A stretch of 64,000 bases of DNA, taken from positions 1,178,001 through 1,242,000 of the forward strand of contig JAJTUQ010000007.1 of the NCBI GenBank assembly GCA_021399445.1, read 5' to 3'. Origin of the DNA: Xylogone sp. PMI_703 (Eukaryota > Ascomycota > Leotiomycetes). The notes under the pieces were generated by a model. The model did not search any database and had not been told where the DNA came from. It saw only the letters and a program-made list of their open reading frames with translations. Of this stretch, positions 1 through 11,385 are shown piece after piece (positions within the stretch are counted from its first letter, which is position 1; each line of letters begins with the position of its first letter). A program made the translations under genes and the position numbers.

Positions 1-174
1 AATGCGCATAGTTAGCAGTATCTTGGCTGGTTCCTTCCAGAATTTCACTGAATTGAAATATATTTAAATGCCGTTGAAGTGATGTTAGGTTTATTCTTCC
101 AACAACTACATACACTAAGATCCAAGCACAAAAAAAGACAAAAACATTACGAAACAGCAGCAACTTGAGACATA

Positions 175-1148
175 ATGGCTACTCCAACTAAGGTATTTCC
201 TAATGTCTACATCCTCTCTGTTCACAAATTGACGAAAGTAGATTACCGTATACTCCTCGAAAGCCTCGCAGTGGGCGTCTGTTGCGCATCTCACCTTAGA
301 GGAAAAGGGTTATCAACCTGATGAGTATATAGTGGAGGAGATCGATCTTGGTATGTTTTTCCTTTCACTCAACATTTTAATAGATTATCTAATGATTCTT
401 GAAACGTATAGTTGGTGGCGAGAACTTCCATCCCGACTATGTCAAGATTAATCCTAATGGAACTATACCATCATTGACGGCCCCAAATCTCTCGAAGCCT
501 CTGATAGAGAGTGCTGATGTTCTCGCTTTTCTTGATGGACAGCGCCAGGATAAGCCATCACTCTTCCCGAAAGACGCTGCCCAACGCCAAAGGGTGAATC
601 AGCTTATCTCTCACGTCCACCAGGACAAGCTCTCTACAAACCTCATTCTCCTACAGGCACGAGACGAACAGGAAATGAATGAAAAGAAAAATGCCATATG
701 GAAGCAATTCCTTGCCAATCGTCAGGAAAAGTTGACTAAATACGGTGCCCAACATCCTGAAATTCCTTTGTACGCCTCCAGGACTAAAGATAATGGTGCT
801 GTCCATGAACTATACAATACTGAGATCGGCCCTGCCCACCAACATTTCTTCAAGGCTACGGATGATGCATACAAGGGGTTTGCAGATGGTCTGAGAGAGC
901 TTGACTCCCTCCTCGTTCTGCCATACGCAGCGGGTGAGAGCGTTACTGCCGCCGACATTCATATCGTGCCATGGCTGGCCCACGGACTCTGGGGTGCTGG
1001 TGGAAGCAACATTTTTGATTTTGAGCCTTTGGAGAAGTTGATTCAAAAGTCTGATCCTAATTTTACTTTCGGTGACCGGACAAAGACGTGGTGGAAGAAC
1101 ATTTCTGAGACTCAGTCGTTCAAGAAAGTATTCCCAGCTTTACACTAG
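175..1148 (+). CDS. Glutathione S-transferase-like protein
   Basis: Three exons: 175-192, 242-350 and 412-1148, giving 287 aa. The first intron starts GTATTT and ends TAG; the second starts GTATGT and ends TAG. The joined N-terminus reads as a thioredoxin fold: a short strand with a YSSKASQW motif where the glutathione-binding residue would sit, then VGGENFHP and INPNGTIPSLTAP, where the cis-Pro TIPSL element is typical of GSTs. A helical C-terminal half follows, with TAADIHIVPWLAHGLW matching the conserved alpha-6 region containing an Asp cap. The family conjugates glutathione to electrophiles or acts as a thiol transferase in the cytosol. The subclass cannot be told from the sequence alone. 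No neighbour suggests a pathway. Confidence 0.85.
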
Positions 1149-2689
1149 GTGCATTAGCAGTAGATTATTGCTTTAAATGCAGTGCTTAATCCATGATATA
1201 TTTGAGGGTGTTAAATAGAAGCAATAGTTCATCGTCCATTCTCTCTCTTTAGTGAGTTATTGCACCCAGTTAAAGGGGGGATTATCTAATGCTATGAACT
1301 ACTAACTCCAGATACTACGGCTCTGGGGGACGATAAGCAATGCAGTTCGAGTTACAGCCTTTTCTGATCAGTCAAGTAATATCCTGTTGTAGTCAATAAT
1401 CTAAAGAAACTCTCCTAGTAAAAGGTGTACTATGCACCCATATGGCTAAAAATTCTGCACCATCCCAATTACAGCGTATAAGGAGGGGTTTTCCAGCCTG
1501 TCTACAGTAATATGATTTAGTATTAGAAGCTGATTACGGGTTGTCGGCGACTTCAAATAAAATTACATCTATTTTTTCTAGGTACCTTCGTATACACTTA
1601 TCATAGTTAGGGCGGTTTCTACCGTGAATATTGATCGTTTCTATCAAAACCAAGCAATTTCTCCTAATTGAGGCAATGAAGAGCTCCTATTCCTAATTGA
1701 GAGAGCGTGTATAGGTAAGACTTGCAAAACAGCCTAATAGCAACTATTTTCGGGCGCGTTGACAATATCTATACAGGCTACTACTGAATTACCTAACTAA
1801 GTAATAGCCAAAATACCATTACGGCCTGAACGTCGATCACGGTAGAGAAATACGGTATGATGTTAGCTTTCCAACCTAGACGACTGCTATGGCATAACGC
1901 ATAGTAAACAGAGATTGTCAGGGACGTTTGCTGAAAATGCAACGCATGATTCCATAACCACAATTCACAAGTTCTCACTAGTGGATTGAGTTTACGTAAC
2001 AGGAACGGAAGCGCATGGCTAAGCAGAGGTGATCCATTTATTAATTTTAAATGAGCACGTTCTTATGTCCTTAGGCCTCCTCTTTGCCATCTTGTATATT
2101 CCTCATCTTCAAAAGAACCTTGTTTTCGTGGAGTCTCAGCCTAAAAACTCATCCGCATTGAGCAAATAAGAGGCGGTACTTTCTATATTTGGATGATGCG
2201 AATCGATCATCGCGGGTTAGATCTGCCAGCAAGGTACTCCATATCCCTGCACTTCAACCACGCTTAATGGCTTTTACGGAGGAGCCGTCCGGATCCACAG
2301 TTTTCCTCGACTTGCTCCCGTTACTGGGGCCAAAACAGTGTGATATGGGATGGTTTCGCTCCAATCCACGATACTTTCGTGGTCCTGAAAGTAAGGATCC
2401 CTTCATTTCTGTCTTACGTTTTCCTCATTCATTCAGGAGATTACGTGCTGGAAGTAAGCAGCTACTCCGTACAGCCATTCTCGATGTGTAACAATGGCTC
2501 ATTTTATCTAATAGGATTAAGATCTTTCTCAGTGAGATTCGTCACCGTTTATTAATCCATGTCTAGGCTCCTGAATTCAAAGATAAAAGGGATGCTTCCC
2601 AGTGCAAAACTCTGTATCTTTCCATACTCCACAGCTTTCTTAATTCTAATCACAGAACAATCGCTTCGTTGACAATCATTCTCTTCAAA
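1149..2689. other. Intergenic spacer with no supported gene
   Basis: This 1.5 kb AT-leaning spacer holds only short ORFs without recognisable domains or plausible exon joins. The longest, 2189-2491 on the plus strand, has no recognised motif and I do not call it a gene. The last few hundred bases must contain the promoter and 5' leader of the secreted protein at 2690. Confidence 0.5.
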
Positions 2690-3847
2690 ATGCAGCTCAT
2701 ATCACTTCCTTCCCTTTTACTCTCGACCCTTGCGGTTAATCAGATCGGTATATACGCCCAGCCCACTACAAACTGGAAACCTCGTCCAAAGGGTGAAGTT
2801 GGTGCTGCCTTCGCCCTGACCAACGCCCCGACTGGTAACGAGGTCGTTGCCTTTTCTCGTGATGGCTCTGGCAAGTTAACACAAGTCGGTACCTACCAGA
2901 CTGGCGGTATTGGCATTGGCGTCGATTTCGACACACAGGGTGGTCTGCAACTCAGCGCTGATAACAAATTCCTTTATGCTGTGAGCCCAGCAGATGACAA
3001 GGTCAGCGTCTTCGCGGTCAATGGATCCTCCCTGAAGAGAGTTCAGGTCATCTACGCTGGTGATCAGCCCCTGAGTATCTCCCTGCACGCTGAGTCCGGA
3101 CTAGCGTACGTTCTTGACGGTTCTGTTGCTACAACGGGCATCTTTGGCTTCAAGGTCGATAAGAACACTGGTCTGCTCACCCCAATCACCAATGCTACCA
3201 TCCCGGTAAGCACTCCAATTGGTGTCCCAGGGACTGTCCTCTTTAGCCCAGACGGCAAAAGTATTCTGGTCACAAACAAGGTCGGCAGTGTCATCGACAT
3301 CTACTCAGTCGATGAGAACGGAGCAGCTCAAGGTCCCGTGTCAACCATTGCTTCTAGTGGTCTTCGCCCATTCGGTGCCACCTTCCGTGAGGATGGTACG
3401 CTCTTCGTCGTCGAGTCTGGACTACCCGTCTTCACCAACGCCGCCATCTCGACCTACAAGCTCGGCCAAGCCGCTTCATTGAGCCCTATCACCAAGTCTG
3501 AGAAAAACCAACAGACTGATGGCTGCTGGGTTGTGCTAGGCGGTCAGAACAATGAATTTGCCTTTACCGCCAACTTCGTGTCCGGCACCGTCGCAAGCTA
3601 CAGCGTAGCTGCCAATGGTACTGTTAGCCTTCTGAACGGAAGAGCCGCTTTCCCTGGTATTGACAGCAACCCCGTTGATCTGGCTGTCACCCCCGATGGT
3701 ACTTTCTTGTATAACTTGCTCCGTGGTACTGGTGCAGTAACAGGCTGGAAAATTAACAACAATGGTATCTTGACTGAGCTTGGTGTCTTTGGTGAGGGCC
3801 AGGGCCTACCTGTCAACAACGGTGCTTCCGGTCTCGCGGTCTACTAG
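2690..3847 (+). CDS. Secreted lactonase-family seven-bladed beta-propeller protein
   Basis: Intronless, 385 aa. I chose the ATG at 2690 because it begins a clean signal peptide: a short N-region, a Leu/Ser-rich core (SLPSLLLSTLAV) and likely cleavage near residue 24 after YAQ. An in-frame TTG upstream is not a credible start. The rest consists of repeated beta-propeller blades with motifs such as LSADNKFLYAVSPADDKVSVF, FSPDGKSILVTNK and VTPDGTFLYNLLRG, the pattern of the lactonase / 3-carboxymuconate-cyclase-like family (PF10282 type). Family members include cytosolic lactonases, but fungal secreted members are mostly extracellular proteins of unproven activity. It converges on the monooxygenase gene downstream. 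Confidence 0.85.
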   Translation: MQLISLPSLLLSTLAVNQIGIYAQPTTNWKPRPKGEVGAAFALTNAPTGNEVVAFSRDGSGKLTQVGTYQTGGIGIGVDFDTQGGLQLSADNKFLYAVSPADDKVSVFAVNGSSLKRVQVIYAGDQPLSISLHAESGLAYVLDGSVATTGIFGFKVDKNTGLLTPITNATIPVSTPIGVPGTVLFSPDGKSILVTNKVGSVIDIYSVDENGAAQGPVSTIASSGLRPFGATFREDGTLFVVESGLPVFTNAAISTYKLGQAASLSPITKSEKNQQTDGCWVVLGGQNNEFAFTANFVSGTVASYSVAANGTVSLLNGRAAFPGIDSNPVDLAVTPDGTFLYNLLRGTGAVTGWKINNNGILTELGVFGEGQGLPVNNGASGLAVY

Positions 3848-4304
3848 AATATGATCCATTCATTTTCTCCTATTTAGACATGTCTTCTTCTATGCTCTCT
3901 TTCTTTTGCAGTACTTCGCACATTTGTAATTTTATGTAAATTTAGCTTGGATTACAAAATTAGGCATAGATATAGTAACGAATTTTGTGATTTTAAGTTT
4001 AATTAGAATAATTTTACATAGAAGCAATGGATATAATGTGTGTAGTCTCAATTGTACACTTATTTTTAGTGCTCTTCGATGATATGCGTGGAGCCCCGCT
4101 CACATACCCAACTCTTCCGTAATAATGACTAATAATATTCCTTGGCTAAGAATATGTAACTAAAACTTTCTTGCTATAGCGTATGGCTTATAAGATGCTA
4201 CACCAGATCTCCATCCTTTTACCACCAAGTACTCTCATACATTGCATGAGCTCATCTAGCAAGGTCTAGTTAATCAAAGTGGGAACAACAGTCCACGGAA
4301 AGTT
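3848..4304. other. Convergent 3' spacer
   Basis: AT-rich spacer between two convergent genes. It should hold the polyadenylation signals of both; no ORF or repeat of note is seen. Confidence 0.6.
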
Positions 4305-5740
4305 CTACTTTCTATCCGACATTAGCACATGGTCAAAGTCCCCTGCGTCGTAGCCATATAGCCAATTCAGTTTTTTGTCCTTCTCGCTCCATTCCGATAT
4401 ATCTTTCTCTTTTTTCGTAGCATCCACGGCAGCCTTACGAAGTTCACTCCCAGCCTTGGTCCTCTCAATAACTTGTGCAATCCGATCAGACCGACTCCGT
4501 TCCCATCCCTGAAGTAATTGTTTCAATGTTTGTCCCGAACTGTTCGCAGCATAGAATTTTAATGTCTCTGCGAGCGTCTCAGCATCCTCCAAAGCCATGG
4601 CACCGCTTTGGCCAACACTTGGAGGAATAGCATGCGCTGCATCTCCTATGAGAATTAAGCGGCCATGGTTCGTTAGGGTGCTTGGGAGTTTAGGGACGTA
4701 TCGTAACCTTAAATCCATCTTAGAAGTAGTGCTTGTAGGAAAGAGAGTTATGCAACTCACGGCCAGCAGGTATACTTCTCTTCCGACGTATTCTTCAGCA
4801 GACTATGTACTGCACTTGGCCACTCTGAGGTAGTGAACCTAGTCCGTAACATATCCGCGAGACCCTTCTTGTCAGCCTCAAAGGACTCCCACTCCTCCCT
4901 AGATCGGTCTGGAACTTCCAGTGTGGAGAAAAACAATACTTCCTCCGCAGCTGAATCAGTAGTTAAAATGAAAAAGGATCCACTCTCTCCAAAAATAGCC
5001 AGTTGCTTGGGAATATCTTCATCTTCACCTTCGTCGCTCCTTATCTCCATATCCTTCCTTATCCCAAATGCCATTACAACTGTCTGTCCACCATACTGTG
5101 CATTAGTCCCAGGGTGCAAGTATGCCCTCAGCTTGGAGTGAACTCCATCCGCTCCAACAACTATCCCAGCTGTGACCCTCTCTCCATTCACAAACCTTAC
5201 CACCACACTCTCTGAATCTTCCCTCTCAATCTCATTAAATATCCAACCAAAACGGATATCAATCCTCGCTTCAAGCGCCTCTCTAAGTAGTTCCTTCCAG
5301 AGTGTATTCCGATACGTACGTACACTGGGATATCCATAAAGCTCCTCCGAGCCTAAAGCTAAACTCCCCAAAGTGGCGCCCTTAGTATTGCGCAACTCCG
5401 GCCCATCATTGACGTGACCAAGAGAGCGAATGCGCTTATAGATACCAACATGGTCGAGGACACGAAGGGCATTTGCCGCAATAGCAAGGCTGCCAGTCTC
5501 TGTGTCATGCATAGAGCGCTTCTCATATATGGTAGAAGAGATACCATGCTTATGGAGAAAAAGCGCCAAAGTAACGCCCTAAAACAGTTCTTCGTAAGTA
5601 CATCCTCTGTAGCTTGCATTTGTCATAGTCTTCTTTATCAAATTCGGAGGGCTAGGCATAAAGAGGCGAAGGAGAATATTGCAATGCCTTACAGCTATAC
5701 CTCCGCCAATGATGGCAACATCTCCAATGCTACTTGACAT
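4305..5740 (-). CDS. FAD-dependent monooxygenase (salicylate hydroxylase-like)
   Basis: Three exons on the minus strand: 5740-5693, 5578-4761 and 4731-4305, giving 430 aa. The first intron (donor GTAAGG, acceptor TAG) splits the dinucleotide-binding motif, and splicing restores GGGIAG followed by VTLALFLHKHG. The second intron (donor GTGAGT, acceptor AAG) joins the substrate domain to the C-terminal part. All three class A flavoprotein hydroxylase fingerprints are visible: the N-terminal GxGxxG, VVGADGVHSKLR (DG motif) and LILIGDAAHAIPPS (GD motif) followed by GQSGAMALEDAE. The family uses NAD(P)H and O2 to hydroxylate aromatic or related compounds. The substrate is unknown, and no biosynthetic core gene is adjacent. 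Confidence 0.85.
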
Positions 5741-7270
5741 ATTGTTTCCTCAACTTTCTGCTCAGGCTTAGTTACTGGGAAACATATGTAACAGAACTTT
5801 CATTACTGTGAACTATCAAGCTGAGTTTATGTCTAACATATAACTTAGCGATTGAGTGCTTACTATTTTATATTAGTAATCATTTGAACCGGTTTATCTT
5901 TTCCTGACATACTGTTCTTTTACAATTCACAACCTTGCCAACTCAGCAGAGCATGTTCCGGATTGTCCGCAACACCATCAGAAGGGTAACTAGTAATCAG
6001 CACCTGCGCAGAGACTTACTACGATGTCGACTAGTCCGTTAAATCTACCAATCTCATAATGAATGATATGGAATCCTAAACAAGTCAGCCCACCGCTCCT
6101 TCAGCTCAGCCCTTTACTCTCGCTTATCATTGGTCAACCGGAAATATCTCTCAATCGGACACAGCCATATAATTTAACCATAAAATAAAGCATAAATAAG
6201 CATAATGTCTATCTGAGGAAACCGCCCGGTTGGCCAATGAATACAGATACTACGTAGGCCAAGTTAACAACACTGTCGCATTCCTCAGCCACAGTGTTAA
6301 CGACATCACCAATATTGAAATTTTCACAGACGGATATGATCAGCTGAATGTTGGTTCGAAGGGCCACTCTTGGCACAATCAGTACCAGAGCTAAGCATTA
6401 AGGTCCCAACAAAGTATTGCTATAGCATGCACTTTACGCGGACTGCGTGACCTAATCTTAAAACTCATAACGGTAGGAAGCCTATATAGGGATGAGCTCT
6501 CCCTCTTATGGCAAACGGTACAGTTACATATTACGATAGGCCACACTTATTTAGGAACATGGCATGCCGTATGAATTAATTGTCTCAGCCTCCTGAACAG
6601 TCCACGACATGGCTTGGTTTTCCTATAGGTAAAACAAGGTGATGTTGCTTCCCCAACATTGTGCCCATACACATATTATAAAGAATAAGAAACCAAGCAT
6701 TGAGCTAACATATAGCCCTTTCCAATCAGTTAAAATACTGAAGTAGTTGTCGGTTCACACGGAACGGTGGTGTTGGGTAGGTTATGGCAAGTGGCAACTG
6801 TAACATAGAATCTATTGAATAATAGCTACGAATTGCACTAAAGAATAACTGAATAGTAGTCAAGTAGAGCTGTATATTGGCGTCTTGAGTGCACTATTTC
6901 CGGATATTCGGTTATCGGCCTCCGACGCTTCCAACAGCTGGCAACTAATCGGACGCAACTAGCCCGATAGCAGGAGTATTGATTGAAGTACGAAGATTCT
7001 AAGTGTAGGCACTATCCACGAACGAACCGTCAGAACACAGACATAGGGGTACAAGCAGCCAATTCACTGGAGTTCTCCATTTGTTCTGAGACGAACATAA
7101 GCCCTAGAATACTGCCGCTTACGCCCCAGAATATTGCCATGCCGCTCCGTCTTCCCTCTTCTCATACAGGCATGCCAACAGTGCTAAAAGCAGTGTCCAA
7201 AAATGCCCCCATCTATTTATCTAATTCTTCTCTAATCCGCAAATATCCTCGCCCTAATACCTCATACAAT
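5741..7270. other. Long spacer with one possible gene relic
   Basis: About 1.5 kb between the monooxygenase and the GFA-type gene. It holds no intact gene that I can support. A 62-codon open stretch at 6206-6394, listed separately, has coding-like codon use. The ORF that runs into the GFA gene from 6983 is probably 5' leader, because its first 96 codons look non-conserved. Confidence 0.5.
6206..6394 (+). pseudogene. Possible gene fragment, unidentified
   Basis: A stop-to-stop open stretch of 62 codons that does not begin with a usable ATG. It has the C-rich third positions of genuine fungal exons, for example GTT AAC AAC ACT GTC GCA TTC CTC AGC, and encodes hydrophilic, aromatic-containing protein such as RYYVGQVNNTVAFLSHSV and GSKGHSWHNQYQS. 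No start, splice partner or domain was recognised. It could be a terminal exon of a decayed gene or chance. Low confidence. Confidence 0.25.
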
Positions 7271-7822
7271 ATGACCGGTATATCTAATGTATCTGCTCAG
7301 CCTGCCACATATAAAGGCAGCTGTCACTGTAAAGCCATCCAGTTTCAAATTACTCTGTCGCGCCCTCTGGAGTCCAAACCTTCACAAATTAATAGTTGCA
7401 ACTGCTCGATCTGTACACGCAACGGATATTTAATAGTATACCCAAAGACGGAGGATGTTATATTTGAGAAGGGCAGTGTAGACGATTGTGGAGAATACCG
7501 ATTCGCAAAGGTGAGTCTTATAATTCAGAATTGAAACAAGCGATATAACATTCTTCCGAGTACATCTGATAATATTGCCCGTTCCAATAGGGAAGTGTTG
7601 GCCATCGATTCTGCAAGAGTTGCGGCAGTAGCGTATTCGTTGATACAAGGGGTCCATATGGAGTTCTAGCAACAAATGTGAGTATTGTAGGCCATGGTAG
7701 CGACTATCTTATCCGAAATTCTGTTAATAGCTGTATAGATTCGGCATCTAAATGGTGTGAACCTTGATGCGTTGGAGTTCCGGAAGGTAGATGGATGGAA
7801 AAGGCCGCCACTTTATGATTGA
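7271..7822 (+). CDS. GFA-family (CENP-V/GFA fold) zinc protein
   Basis: Three exons: 7271-7510, 7591-7677 and 7739-7822, giving 136 aa. Both donors are GTGAGT and both acceptors TAG. Zinc-ligand cysteines follow the family pattern: GSCHC (C18, C20), CNCSIC (C43, C45, C48) and FCKSCG after the first intron (C88, C91). The length is normal for a single GFA domain. The namesake enzyme binds formaldehyde-glutathione adducts, but most fungal members have no proven substrate, so I name only the fold. I chose the ATG at 7271 because it begins just before the conserved domain; the open frame extends upstream to 6983 without recognisable sequence. Confidence 0.85.
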
Positions 7823-8120
7823 TCAATAGATCCCTGTATTCATGGGTTACATCTATCGTATACAGGCAAATGATCTAAGTTACAGGTAACCGTTACCAAG
7901 GGCTGGGGAGTTACACGTTATCAAAATGGAGCTATAAAGAGTCACATGCCACAGTCACTCTTGTTGCACAATTTAAGAATCCAACTCAAATTCCTACGAA
8001 AATGGTTGTAGAATTGTCTATCGAGTTTTTCTTTCTATCTTCAACAACATATGAGTGAACTATATGGCGTAGGCCATATAGTAGATAATTCCAGACTTAT
8101 GGCTGCGAATAGATACACCA

Positions 8121-9096
8121 CTAGTTCGTGTAGTTCGTGCTATTGATAACGGGACCCAAGTCGTTGAGTAACTCCAAAGTTTGTTCGCTCTTCGTCTTCA
8201 AAACGTTGTAGGCGTCTGGACCCAACGGTAAGCGGAACGGGACTTCCCTATTCGCAGCCCATCCTTCTTGGCGGACAGCATCCAGGATAATTGAGATGGC
8301 TTTCGACACATCTCCTGGTTGGGCTTCACTGTTCTCGCTAAACCATTTATTCCTATCCTCAGAAAGTTTCTGATAATCTGGTATATTTGATTGTACTGTC
8401 TTTAAATTGTTGCTGGAGAGGAGCTTGGTTCGGAACATCCCTGGCTCAACCAATAGAGTTTTGATTCCGAAACTAGATACTTCTCCAACAAGCGATTCTG
8501 CGAGGCCTAGTTTATTGGAATTTATCAGTTAAAATTCGCATCGGACTATTAACATTCAAAGGGAGTATGAAAACTTACCTTCAAGGGCAAATTTTGAACC
8601 CGAGTAGGCGCCACTGAACGGAGCGCCAATCCATCCTGACAAAGAGCTAATGTTTACAATTGTACCAGATCTTTTTTGTCGGAAAAAAGGCAAAAGAGCC
8701 TTGGTAACCTTCACAACTCCAAAAACATTTGTGTCGAACTGAGCGACCATGGATTCGTACCTATTATAAGTCAGATTTTGCACTAGAAGCTGATCCTCTA
8801 TGTGGGTTTTACGTTAGATCTTCCCAAGTTCCAGCAGCAACATAAGCAGCATTATTCACCAGCACGTCAATCCGCCCATAGATCTTGAGAGCCTCACTGA
8901 TTGTATTATCCAGAACCTCCTGCTTAGCGGTGACATCTAGCTGGAGAATAGCAGCTCCTTCTTTCTCAAGATGCTTCAACTTTTCTAGTGCCCGGCCAGT
9001 GGCAATTACACGATCTCCACGTGCCAAAATCTGATGGGTAAATTCCTCTCCGAATCCAGAGGTGCAACCAGTGATGAGCCAGACAAGCTGTGGCAT
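8121..9096 (-). CDS. Short-chain dehydrogenase/reductase
   Basis: Three exons on the minus strand: 9096-8813, 8760-8579 and 8506-8121, giving 283 aa. In-frame ATGs at 9108 and 9156 would extend it by 4 or 20 residues; I prefer 9096 because the Rossmann strand follows at once. The cofactor motif TGCTSGFG lies at residues 9-16, an NNAA motif near residue 81, and the catalytic set is NISSLS around 131-136, Tyr147 and Lys151 (YSGSK). This is a classical SDR using NAD(P)(H) to interconvert alcohols and ketones. The first donor is GTAAAA and the second GTAAGT. The substrate is unknown and the neighbours give no pathway clue. Confidence 0.87.
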
Positions 9097-10322
9097 TTTG
9101 ATGGGCATGCCAATTGGATCGAGTTGATGCTTTTTAGTTATTTGTATGATGGTCAATCAATGGAAGTTATTAGTGATGGCAGCCAGCTTTCGAAATGCTG
9201 AGGGCATTGGAAGTGGTCCATCTCATCGCTCTTATACACCAGGCACATAGGACATAACGACTAGTGAGTATAGTATTCTCCTATCTCCGTAGCTCTGATT
9301 CGGTAACCATACATCATGAGAAGTGGTAGCATAAAAATTTTGTACGGCTTGTATAAAGTACTTTCCTATCTTGTCTTGCAGACTTGTTACCCCTGCCGAC
9401 GGTTTGCGGTCGTTCCATCAAACTTCGGGAGTCTATGACGTCATGAAACATCGACGACTGAGACAAAGCCTAACACCGAAAATCCACCAAAATGTCTCAT
9501 GACAATGCTCTCTTAGTTTTAAAGGGCATATATTCATTGTCTCGTGCTATAAACCAATCAAGCTGGCGCAAGGAATTGCTTACTAACTGGGAGCCATTGA
9601 GATTTCATTAGATCTTGAAGTCAAGGCTTTCCGCAGCTATGCCACTACCCACTACGCCGGACACAAGGCGTAAATCCAGCAATCGGTACAGAATACAGGA
9701 AACACAGATATATTAAAAACAAACTAACATCAGGCAAATAATATCATAACCTAGAAACTAGAATTGCAAAATACAAGAGTCGAAAGAATTCTTTTACTTG
9801 AAAAGTTTGTGGTCTAGATTGACATGTTTGTGTTATTTGCATATGGATCCGACACACTCACCTACACCCCACGGTTGTAGAACAATATATTTAACATCCC
9901 AAGCATAGATTCACAGAACCCATCTGATGCTTTTCTTTTGACTCAATCTAATTCATCTGGTGCTTCCCGCAAATGATTCAGAGTCTGCTTCCTTTGTCAC
10001 TCCTCTCTTTGTCGTGATCACCATGTTCCCTTTCACTCAAAATAACAACATACCTTCTTTCTTTTCAACACGCAGACCTTTTCTACTAAATAAATGTTCA
10101 CTCCCAACTTCGTTATGCAAAGAAAAACAAATGCAAGTCACCAAACCAGTCACCGGACGATTCTCACCTTCGTCATCCCCATCATCCTCTCGAATTACCA
10201 GTATCCGCATACTTCCCACCTCCATCCCAAAGCCACCACCTCTTCCTCTCCATAACGTATTCTGAGCTACCGATATACACCTCACTCCGAAATATAAACA
10301 CCCCAACAAATCTGACAACAAA
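9097..10322. other. Intergenic promoter-type spacer
   Basis: This is upstream of both the SDR (minus) and the small Thr/Cys-rich gene (plus), so it may act as a divergent promoter. The 200 bases before 10323 are rich in CT and CA runs, as is common upstream of fungal starts. No further gene is supported. Confidence 0.55.
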
Positions 10323-10844
10323 ATGCCATATATAAAAAGGAAAATGCCTCCCAAACCATGCGACTCCCTCGAAGGCTTCGTCGACATAGACCTCGAGCAA
10401 GGACTCCCTCCACCACCTCAGCAACTACCACCAGCGTACACCTCCACGCCAAATTTACAAATCCCCATTCAATATAATAATCCATCAGAACAGAACAGCA
10501 CTACAATCACAACCACAAACATAGACGCAGCTACAACCATGAACACACCCATGAACACAACCACAACCACAGCTACAAACACAACTACAAGCACGACCAC
10601 AAGCACGAACACAAACACAGAAACAAACCCAAAAACCAAGACCAAAACAAAAAAGAAGACAAGAAACCCAACGACCACCTGCGATCCCTTCGAACCAAAC
10701 ACCTGCTGCTATTTCCTCTGCTGCTTCTCCCTCGCGCTGTACTCGGTATGGAAATGTATCCGCGACATCATTGTGTTTCCATTCATGTGCTGCTATTGCT
10801 GGGTTCTGCTGTGTTGTTATGGAGATAAATTCACGGATTTATGA
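10323..10844 (+). CDS. Thr-rich, Cys-rich hydrophobic-tail protein with a PPxY motif (unknown)
   Basis: Intronless ORF of 173 aa; a second in-frame ATG at 10344 in good context may be the true start (166 aa). Three zones are visible. The N-terminal 50 residues are acidic and proline-rich and include LPPAY, a PPxY-type WW-domain ligand. The middle is a low-complexity Thr/Asn/Lys tract encoded by ACA-rich repeats at about 10499-10665. The C-terminal 55 residues are dense in cysteine and hydrophobics (CCYFLCCFSLALYSVWKC, then FPFMCCYCWVLLCCYG), which could be a palmitoylated or membrane-inserted tail. I recognise no family. The repeat tract makes a spurious ORF conceivable, but the structured ends argue for a real gene. 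Confidence 0.5.
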   Translation: MPYIKRKMPPKPCDSLEGFVDIDLEQGLPPPPQQLPPAYTSTPNLQIPIQYNNPSEQNSTTITTTNIDAATTMNTPMNTTTTTATNTTTSTTTSTNTNTETNPKTKTKTKKKTRNPTTTCDPFEPNTCCYFLCCFSLALYSVWKCIRDIIVFPFMCCYCWVLLCCYGDKFTDL

Positions 10845-11385
10845 ATCAATCTCCCGTCGGTTCGGTTTTGGCGTTTTGGAAGGTATGAGGGAGTCAGTTT
10901 CTTCGTTTTCGATTGAAATCTTGCGTTGATTAGGGGGTTGAAACATGGAAAGTTGGTTTTTGTTTACTCGCTGGGTGCAACAATCGGTATAGACGTAGGT
11001 TGGATGATGTTGTTTGTCATTTTGGATGCTTTCTGGAATCGAGATTAGTGTATGAAAGACGTTTGCTGAGATTCATGGGGGGGTTACCAATAGAACAAGG
11101 AATTAGACAACACCGAATTGATATCTTCACATCTCCAATATCAATCTCATATTCACGTAAAATGGGGAGTAATCTGGAAAATATACTTATGCACAGGAAA
11201 TATATTGGTATCTAAACTCGCGCCAAATGTACCCAGGTATCAACATCCTAAAAACCAAATCATTCTGCGTCTTCAGTCTCCTTTTATGATCCACTCCAAA
11301 CAAAACAAGATTCAACCCACCCAAGATGCATCATATCGTATCATAATACAAAACTGGTAAAAGAAAGATTTTCAAGAATTGTAGT
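10845..11385. other. Convergent 3' spacer
   Basis: AT-rich spacer between the plus-strand Thr/Cys-rich gene and the minus-strand permease. Only short shadow ORFs are present. Confidence 0.6.

Noticed and set aside
2189..2491. 100-codon ORF in the first spacer
   Set aside because: No domain, overlapping alternative frames and no splice partners; likely chance.
6983..7270. N-terminal extension of the GFA-type protein
   Set aside because: The frame is open but the sequence is unlike the family, which starts close to the first Cys pair; the ATG at 7271 fits better.
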